DNA of 32,940 nt, taken from Candidatus Eisenbacteria bacterium. GTDB taxonomy: Bacteria > Eisenbacteria > RBG-16-71-46. Each line of letters starts with the position of its first letter. The stretch's first letter is position 1. The notes below the pieces were generated by a model. That model did no database searches. It saw only the letters and a program-made list of their open reading frames with translations, and had not been told where the DNA came from. The stretch spans positions 1-32,940 of the forward strand of contig DASTBI010000205.1 in assembly GCA_035712145.1 (NCBI GenBank), in the 5' to 3' direction. A program made the translations under genes and the position numbers. Shown in pieces: positions 1-8,534 of the stretch.

Positions 1-747
1 TCCGGGCTCGAGCGACCAGCTCGAGGAGTCCGGCCGCCAGCGATAGACATCCGATCCGGCGTGAGCGAAGAGGTCGACGCCGTCGAACGCGAGCGCACGA
101 ATGTCGGTGTCCAGCAATCCCTGATTGACGGGCCGCCAGTCCGAGAGCTGATGACTGATCCGCGCGAGCCCGATGCCGCGGCGTGTCGCCAGCCAAAGGG
201 TGTCGCGCTGGAGGGCGACGCCGGTCACCGACGGGCTGGAAAAGGTCGTGTCGAAGGAGACGGTGAGGCCCTTGTCCGGCAGGGAGCCCGAGACCTGACG
301 GCCGTTCCACAGCGAGAAGCCGCGCGTGGTGCCGATCCACAGCGTGTCGCCATTGGCTTCGAGCACGCGCACCGAATCGGACGGCAGACCGTCGAGCAGG
401 TTCATCACCTCCCAGCGGCGGCCGTCCGCCGAGCGCCGGCTGACGCCATTGCCTTCCGTGCCGACCCATAGCCGTCCGCTGCGATCCAGCGCGATCGAAG
501 TGAGCCGGTTGCTCGCGATGGTCCCGGGCTCACGCCGAATGATCGACAAGGCCTGGGTGGCGCGATCCCATCGCACGAGTCCCGCCTCCGCGGTGGCGCC
601 CCACACCTGCGCGGAATCAGCCAGCAGCGCCGTGAACTGGCGCGCACGAACGAACGTGGTCCATGCCCCGGGTGACGACGCGGCGCCCGCCGTCCCCGCG
701 GCGCCGGCGAGCGTCAGAGCGGCCATGAGGAAAGCGGGCATTCGCAT
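1..747 (-). CDS. Secreted two-component-regulator-type beta-propeller protein (partial, C-terminus outside window)
   Basis: The frame is open for 249 codons from the ATG at 747 to the window edge, so the C-terminal part is missing. The first ~23 residues form a signal peptide (hydrophobic MAALTLAGAAG core, then AGA-A). After it come repeated propeller blades of the Reg_prop type, with the recurring signatures LWVGTEGNGV, LWIGTTRGFSLW and LWLATRRGIGLAR. Such blades form the periplasmic sensor part of hybrid two-component proteins, but also occur in free secreted proteins. A GGAG seven bases before the ATG lies inside the stop region of the preceding gene, supporting this start; a second in-frame ATG is at 741. 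It follows the DPM synthase-like gene after four bases, so it is the last visible gene of the long operon. Whether a membrane helix or kinase domain follows cannot be seen. Confidence 0.8.
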   Translation of the reverse strand, partial: MRMPAFLMAALTLAGAAGTAGAASSPGAWTTFVRARQFTALLADSAQVWGATAEAGLVRWDRATQALSIIRREPGTIASNRLTSIALDRSGRLWVGTEGNGVSRRSADGRRWEVMNLLDGLPSDSVRVLEANGDTLWIGTTRGFSLWNGRQVSGSLPDKGLTVSFDTTFSSPSVTGVALQRDTLWLATRRGIGLARISHQLSDWRPVNQGLLDTDIRALAFDGVDLFAHAGSDVYRWRPDSSSWSLEPG

Positions 748-751
748 CGAT

Positions 752-1459
752 CTACTCCATCGGGCCAAAGCGCAGACGCCACACCATCCATAGCGCCTCC
801 CACACGATCCTTCGACTCATCTTGGAGACGCCCGCGCGGCGATCGACGAAGGTGATCGGGATCTCGCGGATGCGAAATCCTCGCTTCCACACCTTGTAGG
901 TCATCTCGATCTGAAAGGCGTAGCCATCCGATTTCACCCGGTCGAGGTTCACGGCCTCGAGTGCCTTCCGGCGGAAGCACTTGAATCCGCCGGTCGTGTC
1001 CCACACCGGAAGGCCCGTGATCCATCTGGCGTAGACGTTGGCCGAGTACGAGAGGATGAGGCGCGAGAGCGGCCAGTTCACCACCGTGACGCTGCCGTTC
1101 AGATAGCGCGAGCCCAGCACCAGATCGACCTCGGCCGCATTCTCGAGGAAGGCTCCGATCGCGGCCGGGTCGTGGGAGAAGTCGGCATCCATCTCGAACA
1201 CGTACTGAGCACCCTGCCGGAGCGCGTAGCGGAACCCGTCGCGGTAGGCGGATCCGAGGCCCATCTTTCCCGGGCGCTGGAGGAGGTGGATGCGCGGATC
1301 GCTCGCCTTTCGCGTATCGACCAAGGCCGCCGTGCCGTCCGGTGAGTTGTCGTCGACGACCAGCACTTCCAGCCCGTAGGGAAGCGCGAGCAGCTGGTCG
1401 AGAAGGACCCCGATGTTCTCGCGCTCGTTGTACGTGGGAATGATCACGAGCTTCTCCAC
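752..1459 (-). CDS. Polyprenol-phosphate mannose synthase-like glycosyltransferase (GT2, DPM1 type)
   Basis: This 235-residue soluble GT2 enzyme has the usual length of single-domain dolichol/polyprenol-phosphate mannosyltransferases. The N-terminus reads IIPTYNERENIG. The nucleotide-binding DDNSPDGT is at residues 36-43 and the metal-binding DADFSHDP at 91-98. GSRYLNG and a C-terminal FVDRRAGVSKM segment are typical of the family. It would transfer mannose, or another sugar, from GDP-sugar to polyprenyl phosphate on the cytoplasmic face, making the donor for membrane transferases that act outside. The GTG start shares its G with the TAG stop of the YfhO-like gene (TAGTG), and GGAGG lies just upstream. 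There is no C-terminal membrane domain, unlike the GtrB-like enzyme at 16684-17646. The sugar specificity is inferred from the family. Confidence 0.9.
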   Translation of the reverse strand: MEKLVIIPTYNERENIGVLLDQLLALPYGLEVLVVDDNSPDGTAALVDTRKASDPRIHLLQRPGKMGLGSAYRDGFRYALRQGAQYVFEMDADFSHDPAAIGAFLENAAEVDLVLGSRYLNGSVTVVNWPLSRLILSYSANVYARWITGLPVWDTTGGFKCFRRKALEAVNLDRVKSDGYAFQIEMTYKVWKRGFRIREIPITFVDRRAGVSKMSRRIVWEALWMVWRLRFGPME

Positions 1460-3900
1460 TACGCCGCCTCCGCTCGAGGCGCGGCCACGCGGCGACGCGC
1501 GATCACGCCCGCGAGCAGCAGCGCCACGGACGCGACGAGTCCAAGAGCGGAGAGCAGCAAACCCATGCGCACGGCCCTGGACTCGAAACGGAACTCGATG
1601 CGGTGACGCCCTGCGGGCACCGCGACGGCGCGCAGCAGATAGTCGGCCTTGAGGACCGGCGTGCGCCGGCCGTCCACGGTGGCCACCCAGTCCGGGTACC
1701 ACATGTCGGCGAGCCGCACGATCGCGGGCGCCGGCGTCTCGACGTCGATCGTCACCCGGTTGAGCCGGTAGTCGACGATCGTGGCGCGCCCGGAAGCGGC
1801 CACGGCCGCGCCGCCGACGCTCACGCGCGGATCGCTGTCGAGCCAGGTGCCGATGCCAACGTCGTAGCGTTCGGAGGTGATGGAGTCGAGCACGGCGCGC
1901 GCAGTCGGCGCGACACGATAGGCGCCGAGCACGGTGACCCGGGGCAGCGCGGTTTCGTTCTCGAACACGATGGCCGAGCCTTGGTACGCCCGGCGCAGCC
2001 ACGGGACCTCGAGCGGCTGCGGGCTCACCACGTAGCGGATGTTGAGGAGCCGCATCCACGACAGGCTGAAGGCGGTGGGCGCCTGTGGGCTCGGGATCAC
2101 CAGGGCGTCCACGAGGTCCTGGTAGAGGCGCGGCTTGGCAGCGTGGTAGCCGCCGATCGAGGCGATGCCGAAGCCGGCGAAGCGGTTGCTCTGGATCTCC
2201 TCGATCGCCCAGATCCGGAACGTGCCCTGCGGGCCTGCTTTCTCCAGGAACTCGACCACGTCGTCGCGACCCTGTTCGAGGATGCGCGCGACGCGCGGTC
2301 CGATGACCGGGGCGACCACCTGGGCGCTCACGGGCCAGATCTCGATGAGGAGCAGCACGAGCGCCATCAGCGAGGCGAGGATCGCCGGCAGCTTGCGACG
2401 CAAGGCGAGCCAGCCCACCGCGAGCGTCGCCAGCGCCAGCAGCGAGACCCGGATCAGGTCGGCGATGAATCCGCGGAACGCGATCTCCCCCGCCTGGGGC
2501 GCTAAGTCGGGACGCGCAAGCTGCACCGCCTTCTCGTAGCCGGCGCGCCACGCGCCCTGGCCCATGCCGCCCACCAGGAGCACGATCAGCAGCGCCGCGC
2601 CGATCATCAGGAGCCCGCGAGAGACGCGCGCGGGAGGCGGATTCGCGGCGGAGCCTTCGAGCAACGCGCTCCAGCCCCACGCCAGGCCGAGAGCGGCAGA
2701 GACCTGGAACAGGACGAGGATCATCACCGGCACGCGGAACTTGTTGAACAGCGGCAGGTGCTCGTAGAGGAATCCGTACAATGGGAGATGCTTGCCGAAC
2801 GAGATCGCGAGCGCCGCGACGCCGAGCGCGAGCGCGAAGGCGCGTGAGCGGCTCCAGGTCAGGAAGCCGAGCAACGCGAGCGCCACCGTGATCATGCCGA
2901 CGTAGGCGTTGGGGTAGTCCGTGAACGGCATGGTCCCCCAGTAGGTCGGACCGCCGAAGCCGACCGCGCCGGGAATCACGATGGTCGGCAGCTCACGGCC
3001 GGAGAGCGACCACGCGGTCGCGTAATCCATGCCCACGCCTCCACCCGCTCCGCCGCCGCGGATCGAGTACTGGGCGTAGTCGCGCAGCGGAAGGTTGTAG
3101 AAGCCGGCGATCGCGAACGCCAGAGCCATCGCCGCGCCGAGGCCGGCGGCGCGCAGGAGCCGCGTGACGGGCGTGACCGGCGGGTCGTCGGCGGGCGCCT
3201 GCTTCGACACGACGCCGCCGATCACCTCGATCAGCGCGTAGAGCCCGATCGCGAGCCACGAGTAGAACACGATCTGCGCGTGGCCGCGCAGCATCTGGAA
3301 TCCGCCGGCCAGCGCCAGCCAGCCGATGTGATGCAGTCCCCCGCGCCGCAGCCAGCGGGTGGCGAGCCACAGGAGCAGCGGAATGTACGCCGAGTTGACG
3401 AGCTGGCTGCCGTGCCCGTGCGATCCCACCGCCACCAGATTCGGGGCGAACATGAATGCCACACCGCCGAGCAGCGCCCCTTCGGGGCGCGCGCCCCATT
3501 CGCGCGCGAGCAGGAAGAAGAAGAGCCCGCCGAGGAAGTAGTAGAGCAGGAGCCAGGTGAGATCGGGCAGCGGCAGCACCTTGGCGATCAGCGCCAGCGG
3601 CCAGTCGGGCGGATAGATCAGCGGGTTGTAGGCCCCGCTGGCGAACGAAGGCATGCCCAGGAACACGAAGGGGTTCCACAACGGATAGTCGCGCTGCTGG
3701 TAGAGCGACTGCTCGCCCATGCGAACGAATCCCACCGGCGCCGTCGCGTCGGGGGCGACGAAGGTCTGGCCCTCGAGCGCCACCTGGTGGAACAGCAGAA
3801 CGGTCAGGAGCCCGAGCAGCGCGGCCGCCCATCGGGTGGTCAGCGTGAAGGAGCGAGGCGCCGCGCGGGTCTTCCGAGCCTTGGTGACGGTCTTCGCCAT
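1459..3900 (-). CDS. YfhO-family multi-pass membrane glycosyltransferase-like protein
   Basis: This protein of 813 residues has a positively charged N-terminus (MAKTVTKARKTR), about a dozen hydrophobic segments over the first two thirds, and an extracytoplasmic C-terminal domain followed by a last membrane helix near the end. The first loop carries YPLWNPFVFLGMPSF and YPPDWP, characteristic of the YfhO family. In Bacillus subtilis, YfhO is the transferase that moves a sugar from undecaprenyl phosphate onto lipoteichoic acid. A comparable extracytoplasmic transfer is likely here, with donors from the neighbouring polyprenyl-phosphate-sugar synthases. The frame extends further upstream, but the ATG at 3900 gives the expected family start, 13 bases after the previous stop. 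The acceptor cannot be told from sequence. Confidence 0.85.
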   Translation of the reverse strand: MAKTVTKARKTRAAPRSFTLTTRWAAALLGLLTVLLFHQVALEGQTFVAPDATAPVGFVRMGEQSLYQQRDYPLWNPFVFLGMPSFASGAYNPLIYPPDWPLALIAKVLPLPDLTWLLLYYFLGGLFFFLLAREWGARPEGALLGGVAFMFAPNLVAVGSHGHGSQLVNSAYIPLLLWLATRWLRRGGLHHIGWLALAGGFQMLRGHAQIVFYSWLAIGLYALIEVIGGVVSKQAPADDPPVTPVTRLLRAAGLGAAMALAFAIAGFYNLPLRDYAQYSIRGGGAGGGVGMDYATAWSLSGRELPTIVIPGAVGFGGPTYWGTMPFTDYPNAYVGMITVALALLGFLTWSRSRAFALALGVAALAISFGKHLPLYGFLYEHLPLFNKFRVPVMILVLFQVSAALGLAWGWSALLEGSAANPPPARVSRGLLMIGAALLIVLLVGGMGQGAWRAGYEKAVQLARPDLAPQAGEIAFRGFIADLIRVSLLALATLAVGWLALRRKLPAILASLMALVLLLIEIWPVSAQVVAPVIGPRVARILEQGRDDVVEFLEKAGPQGTFRIWAIEEIQSNRFAGFGIASIGGYHAAKPRLYQDLVDALVIPSPQAPTAFSLSWMRLLNIRYVVSPQPLEVPWLRRAYQGSAIVFENETALPRVTVLGAYRVAPTARAVLDSITSERYDVGIGTWLDSDPRVSVGGAAVAASGRATIVDYRLNRVTIDVETPAPAIVRLADMWYPDWVATVDGRRTPVLKADYLLRAVAVPAGRHRIEFRFESRAVRMGLLLSALGLVASVALLLAGVIARRRVAAPRAEAA

Positions 3901-3913
3901 GCGAGCCGCTCGG

Positions 3914-5041
3914 TCAGCTCCGGAGCGCGAGCGTGCGCTCGATCTCGTCCACCATGCGAGTGGCGAGACCCGACCAGTCGTGGGGTCTGGCGAGCGCGCG
4001 GCAGGACTCCGGGTCCACGCCGGCATCCAGGGCGCGGCCCACCGCCGCAGTCATCTCGGCAGGGGTGGCGGCGTATTGAAGACGTGGGGAAACGGGATCG
4101 AGATCCTGCACGGGCGTGGTGACGGTGGGTAAGCCGGCGGCCAGGTACTGATAGACCTTGTTGGGGTTAATACCCTGTACGTAGCGATCTTGCGCCCGGA
4201 AAGGTATCACACCCACGTCGAGCGCCTGCATGACCGCGGGGACCTCCGCATAGGGCCTTGGGCCAAGCACCGCAACGCCTTCCCGGGCCGACAGCTCGGC
4301 CACGGCGCGATCGGTCGCCGGATTTCCAGGACCCACCAGCACCAGGGTTCCCCCCCGGCGGGCCTGTCGCAGGGCCTCGAGCACCTCGAAGTCGAGGAAG
4401 TGCGAGAGGAGCCCGACGTAGCCGATTCGCGGCCGGGGCAGGGCCTCGAGCTCGGGCGGGACCGGACGGGGGACGCTGAAGTGGTCGATCTCGACCCCGT
4501 TCCCGATGGTGATCACCGGCTTGTCGCTCTCGGCGGCGAGCTGCTGACGGTAATGCTCCGAGACCGCGAAGAACGTGTCGATCTGGCCCTTTGTGCGCTC
4601 CCAGTACCGATGAGCCCAGGATGGCACGCCCGCGAATTGGAAGGGGCTGTCGTTGTAATCGTAGAACGCGGCGCGCGCGCCGAGCGCCCTGAGCGCCCCG
4701 GGAGCATAGATGTTGGAGACCAGAGCGACCGGCCGCGGCGAGACCTCGAGCGACCGCAACCGCGAGAGCAGCCAGCGCGCGGCGCCCCACTCGATCGCCG
4801 AGCGGCCCGCCGCGGTGCTGGCCGCCGCGTTGTAGAGGCCGCTCTTCGTTGCAGTCTTGAGGAAAGGCACGGTGAAGTAGGTGACACGTCCTTCGACGCG
4901 CGGCGACCACGGATCGTCGGCGCCGAATGCGGGCGGCTGTGCGTAGAAGATCCGCCAGCGCTCGGGAAAGCGGGACAAGAGGAACTGCTTGCGCGTTCGA
5001 AAGTAGCCCCAGCGCACCTCGGCCAGGACGACGAGATCCAC
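3914..5041 (-). CDS. GT4-type glycosyltransferase (TuaH-like)
   Basis: This GT-B-fold glycosyltransferase of 375 residues begins with GTG (VDLVVLAEVRWGYFRTR), using the TAGTG overlap with the preceding stop. The N-terminal half has AFYDYNDSPFQF and the SEHYRQQL segment seen in TuaH-like enzymes. The C-terminal half has the Rossmann start PRIGYVGLLSHFLDFE and the donor-side motif INPNKVYQYLAAGLPTVTT. It should transfer a sugar from an activated nucleotide sugar to a growing lipid-linked glycan in the cytoplasm. The longer frame up to 5209 overlaps the asparagine synthase gene and carries no family similarity, so it is not used. Donor and acceptor are unknown. Confidence 0.87.
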   Translation of the reverse strand: MDLVVLAEVRWGYFRTRKQFLLSRFPERWRIFYAQPPAFGADDPWSPRVEGRVTYFTVPFLKTATKSGLYNAAASTAAGRSAIEWGAARWLLSRLRSLEVSPRPVALVSNIYAPGALRALGARAAFYDYNDSPFQFAGVPSWAHRYWERTKGQIDTFFAVSEHYRQQLAAESDKPVITIGNGVEIDHFSVPRPVPPELEALPRPRIGYVGLLSHFLDFEVLEALRQARRGGTLVLVGPGNPATDRAVAELSAREGVAVLGPRPYAEVPAVMQALDVGVIPFRAQDRYVQGINPNKVYQYLAAGLPTVTTPVQDLDPVSPRLQYAATPAEMTAAVGRALDAGVDPESCRALARPHDWSGLATRMVDEIERTLALRS

Positions 5042-7113
5042 TACGTCTGCACGCCCTGGGCCTGGAGCTCGCGCGACACGTCGTCCATCACCTGCTCGTA
5101 GTTGAGGTGCAGCCCGGGATGCATGTAGACGCGCGGCGGCTTCTCCACGACCCTCGGATCCACGGCCAGGTACTGTCGGGCCCAGGATTCCAGCGAGAGC
5201 CAGCGCCACACCTGGAGCCCGATCGGCCGCCCGGCGAGATACTGGTCGAGCGCGGCCCGCATCGGCTCAGGCTCGATCCAGTCGTGGAGCGGTCCCGGGG
5301 TCAGCAGCCGATGGCGCAGCTCGTTGCGGAACCGGCTGCGGAGCCACACATCGGTGGGCGTCTCGAATCCCATCTTGTCGCGGCGGTTCAGCACCGGCTT
5401 GGGAATCCGGCTTGCGAGCGCGCGGCGCAGGATCGCCTTGGTGGCGTTCCCGTCCAGCTTGGCCTCGTCCGGCAGGGAGAAGGCCAGCTCCACCATCCGG
5501 TAGTCGAGGAACGGCAGCCGCGTCTCGATCGCGAACGCCATGCTGTTGCGATCCTCGTAACGCAGCAGCGACGGCAGCAGACGCTGCTGCAGATCGAACG
5601 CCTGCTGGCGAGCCACCGCGCTGCGGAAGCCTTTGGGCGCCTCCAGCGCACGACGTCCCGGAAGGGCCCTCAGCGACGGGCCGAGAACGCGATCCTTGCC
5701 CTGGCCGAAGGTGCGCCGCAGCGGCGCGAACAGGCCGCGCGGGATCCACGCCTCGAGCGTGAGCGCCAGCGCGTGCGTCGGACCGAGCCGCCGCGCCACG
5801 TCGCCGAAGCGCCGCGCGAAGCCCGGGAGATCGCCGCCGGCCAGCAGGTCGCGCAGACGGAGCGGGAGGTAGCGCTCGTATCCGGCGAGCGTCTCGTCGC
5901 CACCCTGTCCGTCGAGCAGCACACGAAGTCCGGCCTCGTGCGCGAGGCCCATGACCTTCCACTGCGAGTACACCCCCGGACCTGCGGTCGGCTCGTCCTG
6001 CTGGAACGTGAGCCGGTCGAGGACCGGCCACAGGTCGGCGCCGTCCGGCACGATGATGTGCGAGATCGCGCCGCTGGCTTCGACCGTCGCGGCGACGTAC
6101 GGCCGCTCGTCGAACGCCGGGCCTTCGTCGTAAGCGCAGGTGAAGGCATGGAGCGGCTGCGAGGCGAGCGTCGAGGCGGTGGTGACCACCGCGCTCGAGT
6201 CGATGCCTCCGGAGAGGCACGATCCGACTTCCACGTCGGCGCGCAGGCGGAGGCGCACGGCGTCGCTGAAGAGCTCGGCGAAGCGCTCCGGCCATTCGCG
6301 CGGGCTGCCCTGGGCGCGCCGCTCGGGATCGAGCGTCCACCAGCGGCGCACCCAGAAGCCGCGCTCGCTGACCCCGAGCATCTGGCCCGGCGGCAGCTGC
6401 CACACGCCTTCGAAGAAGGTCTGCGCTTCGTGGTCCACCCAGTCGAGCGCGACCAGGTCGCGGACCGCCGCCAGACGCGGCAGGATCCGGTGCGGCTGGG
6501 TGAGGACCAGCGCCTTGGGCTCGGACGCGAACGCGAAGGTTCGGCCGTCCCACTGGTAATAGAACGGCTTGACGCCGAGGCGGTCGCGCACGCAAATCAG
6601 CTCGCGCGTCTCGCCATCCCACAGCGCGATCGCGAACATGCCGTTCATGCGCGTGAAAGCGTCGTGGCCGAATCGCCGGTACGCGGCCAGGATGACTTCG
6701 GTGTCGCTGGCGCTGGTGAAGCGCTCGCCCATCGACTCGAGCTCGGCTTTCAGCTCGATGTAGTTGTAGATCTCGCCGTTGTAGGTGATCCAGTGCCTCG
6801 CGTCGTGGCCGCACATCGGCTGGTGACCACCCGGCGACAGATCGACGATCGAGAGCCGCCGGTGCGCGAGCCCGACCCCGTGGGCGGCATCGGCCGGGCC
6901 GTGATGGCGTCCCGGCGCGTAGGGATGCGGGCTCTTGTAGGCCTCGGCGGGCGTGTCGGGGCCGCCCAGCGTCACCGTGTGGCCGGAGCGCGGCTCGATC
7001 AGCACCATGCCTTCGTCGTGCGGGCCGCGGTGGCGCAGCAGGTGGGACATGTGGCCGAGGCGACCGAGGTCGATCCGGTCATCGAGCCGAAACAGTCCGG
7101 CGATGCCACACAT
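5041..7113 (-). CDS. asnB: Asparagine synthase (glutamine-hydrolysing)-like amidotransferase
   Basis: This 690-residue protein has two domains. The N-terminal class II glutaminase has catalytic Cys2 (MCGIAG), LAHRRLSIVD at 83-92 and YNGEIYN at 111-117. The C-terminal synthetase has the ATP-pyrophosphatase loop SGGIDSS at 301-307. The enzyme adenylates a carboxylate and transfers ammonia from glutamine, making asparagine in the classic case. Family members inside polysaccharide clusters often amidate uronic acids or have unknown targets, so the gene symbol marks the family, not the substrate. The length is slightly above the usual ~600-650. The ATG at 7113 is preceded by a strong AGGAGG-type ribosome site in the 17-base gap after the flippase gene, the largest gap in the operon. 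Confidence 0.92.
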   Translation of the reverse strand: MCGIAGLFRLDDRIDLGRLGHMSHLLRHRGPHDEGMVLIEPRSGHTVTLGGPDTPAEAYKSPHPYAPGRHHGPADAAHGVGLAHRRLSIVDLSPGGHQPMCGHDARHWITYNGEIYNYIELKAELESMGERFTSASDTEVILAAYRRFGHDAFTRMNGMFAIALWDGETRELICVRDRLGVKPFYYQWDGRTFAFASEPKALVLTQPHRILPRLAAVRDLVALDWVDHEAQTFFEGVWQLPPGQMLGVSERGFWVRRWWTLDPERRAQGSPREWPERFAELFSDAVRLRLRADVEVGSCLSGGIDSSAVVTTASTLASQPLHAFTCAYDEGPAFDERPYVAATVEASGAISHIIVPDGADLWPVLDRLTFQQDEPTAGPGVYSQWKVMGLAHEAGLRVLLDGQGGDETLAGYERYLPLRLRDLLAGGDLPGFARRFGDVARRLGPTHALALTLEAWIPRGLFAPLRRTFGQGKDRVLGPSLRALPGRRALEAPKGFRSAVARQQAFDLQQRLLPSLLRYEDRNSMAFAIETRLPFLDYRMVELAFSLPDEAKLDGNATKAILRRALASRIPKPVLNRRDKMGFETPTDVWLRSRFRNELRHRLLTPGPLHDWIEPEPMRAALDQYLAGRPIGLQVWRWLSLESWARQYLAVDPRVVEKPPRVYMHPGLHLNYEQVMDDVSRELQAQGVQT

Positions 7114-7130
7114 CGGCGCTTCCCTCCTCC

Positions 7131-8534
7131 TCAGCGCTCGCGGCCGACGCGCAGCGCGAACGCCAGCGCGATCAGTCCGAACATGGCGCCCAGCTTCATC
7201 GTCCAGCCGGCCGGCGTCGGCGACGCGTGCTGGGCGACGATCGCGAGTCCCAGCGCGGTCACGAACAGCAACGCCGCTTTGGCGCCCCGGAACGGCAGCC
7301 GGTGCACGCGCTGCGCGACGAGATACGTGGACACCGCGAGCGTCACGTTGCCGAGCAGTGTGGCTTCCGCCGCTCCCAGCACACCGCCCCGCGGGACGAG
7401 CCACGCGTTGGCCGTGACCGCCACAGCCGCCGCGGCTGCCGCGGTCCAGCCGAGCCAGTGGGTCTTGAGCGCGAGCTGGATGCCGAGACAGGCGACATAG
7501 TACGCACCGTACGCGACCGCGGCAAAGGTGAGCATCAAGGCGGGCTTTCCCGCGTCCTGATATTCGGGCGGCACCGCCACCGCCACGATCTCGGGGGCGA
7601 AGGCGCCGATCCCGAGCGCGAGCAGACTCGCGACCGCGACGTAGAGCGAGAACACGCGAGCGAAGAGTCCGGGTGAGTCGGGAGCGGTGGCCCGCGCGTG
7701 CGCGAATGGAAAGAACGCGAGCGAGAAGGCCGACACGCCCATCATCGCGACCGCGAAGAACTTCACCGCCACCGCGTAGGTGCCGACCGCGCCCAGACCG
7801 TGCCATTGCTGGAGGAAGAAGCGGTCGGCGGCGCCGACCACGCCATAGCCGAGCGCGGCGGGCACGAGCGGCGCGCCGAAGGCCACCATGCGCCGCAGCA
7901 CGGCGGCGTCGAACGCCGGCGCGATCGAGTGACGGATCAGCACCAGTCCGAGCGCGGCTCCCGCCAGATCGCCTGCGAGCTTGCCGTAGAGCACGCCGGC
8001 GACGCCGAGCTGCCGCTCGAGCACGAGCCATAGCGAGACCGCGGCGGTCGCGACGGTCTGGACGAAGTTGAGCGCGATGAACTTCTGCGGCTGAAAGGTG
8101 ACGCGAAGCACGTCGTTGGCGAACAAGGTGAGCAGCGTGAAGGGCAGCGTGACCGCGCCGATCACCAGGTACTTGCGATACGCCGCCGAGCCGATGACGG
8201 CGGGCGCCAGCACGCTCGCCAGGCCGGCCAGCAGCAGCGCGGCCACGACCGAGAGCGCGAGGCGAAAGAGGAGCGACGTGGCCACCATCCTTTGGCGCGC
8301 TTCGCGGCTCTCCTCCTGGTAGAAGAAGCGCACCAGCGCCCCGTCCATCCCGAACACCAGGAACACCACCGCGAACTGGGCATAGGCCAGCACGAGATCG
8401 CCGACGCCGTAGACGTCGCGCGTGAGCACGCGGGTGAGGATCGGCACCATCAGGAGCTGGACGGCGCGTCCGCTCACCTGGCCGAGGCCGTAGACCAGCG
8501 ACTCGGCGGTCAGCCGCTTGAGCGCCTCACGCAT
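7131..8534 (-). CDS. Wzx-type oligosaccharide flippase (MOP superfamily)
   Basis: This integral membrane protein of 467 residues has about a dozen or more hydrophobic helices. The N-terminus LVYGLGQVSGRAVQLLMVPILTR is typical of the polysaccharide-biosynthesis branch of the MOP superfamily, as are the early FYQEES loop and the central AFGAPLVPAALGYGVVGAADRFF. It is expected to flip lipid-linked oligosaccharides from the cytoplasmic to the outer leaflet. The ATG at 8534 overlaps the preceding stop by eight bases; the frame extends 17 codons further upstream but without family features. It lies among glycosyltransferases, and no Wzy-type polymerase is clearly recognisable in the window, although one of the large membrane proteins could take that role. 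Confidence 0.88.
   Translation of the reverse strand: MREALKRLTAESLVYGLGQVSGRAVQLLMVPILTRVLTRDVYGVGDLVLAYAQFAVVFLVFGMDGALVRFFYQEESREARQRMVATSLLFRLALSVVAALLLAGLASVLAPAVIGSAAYRKYLVIGAVTLPFTLLTLFANDVLRVTFQPQKFIALNFVQTVATAAVSLWLVLERQLGVAGVLYGKLAGDLAGAALGLVLIRHSIAPAFDAAVLRRMVAFGAPLVPAALGYGVVGAADRFFLQQWHGLGAVGTYAVAVKFFAVAMMGVSAFSLAFFPFAHARATAPDSPGLFARVFSLYVAVASLLALGIGAFAPEIVAVAVPPEYQDAGKPALMLTFAAVAYGAYYVACLGIQLALKTHWLGWTAAAAAAVAVTANAWLVPRGGVLGAAEATLLGNVTLAVSTYLVAQRVHRLPFRGAKAALLFVTALGLAIVAQHASPTPAGWTMKLGAMFGLIALAFALRVGRER

Noticed and set aside
61-471. Plus-strand frame of 136 codons at the left edge
   Set aside because: It is antisense to the propeller gene, whose minus-strand frame shows a signal peptide and repeated LWVGT-type motifs.
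1603-2505. Plus-strand open frame of 300 codons opposite the YfhO-like gene
   Set aside because: No domain or membrane pattern; it lies wholly inside a well-supported gene on the other strand.
4927-7500. Plus-strand open frame of 857 codons opposite the asparagine synthase gene
   Set aside because: It is rich in Arg, His and Glu, has no recognisable domain, and mirrors the codon pattern of the AsnB-like gene on the other strand; a typical antisense shadow in high-GC DNA.
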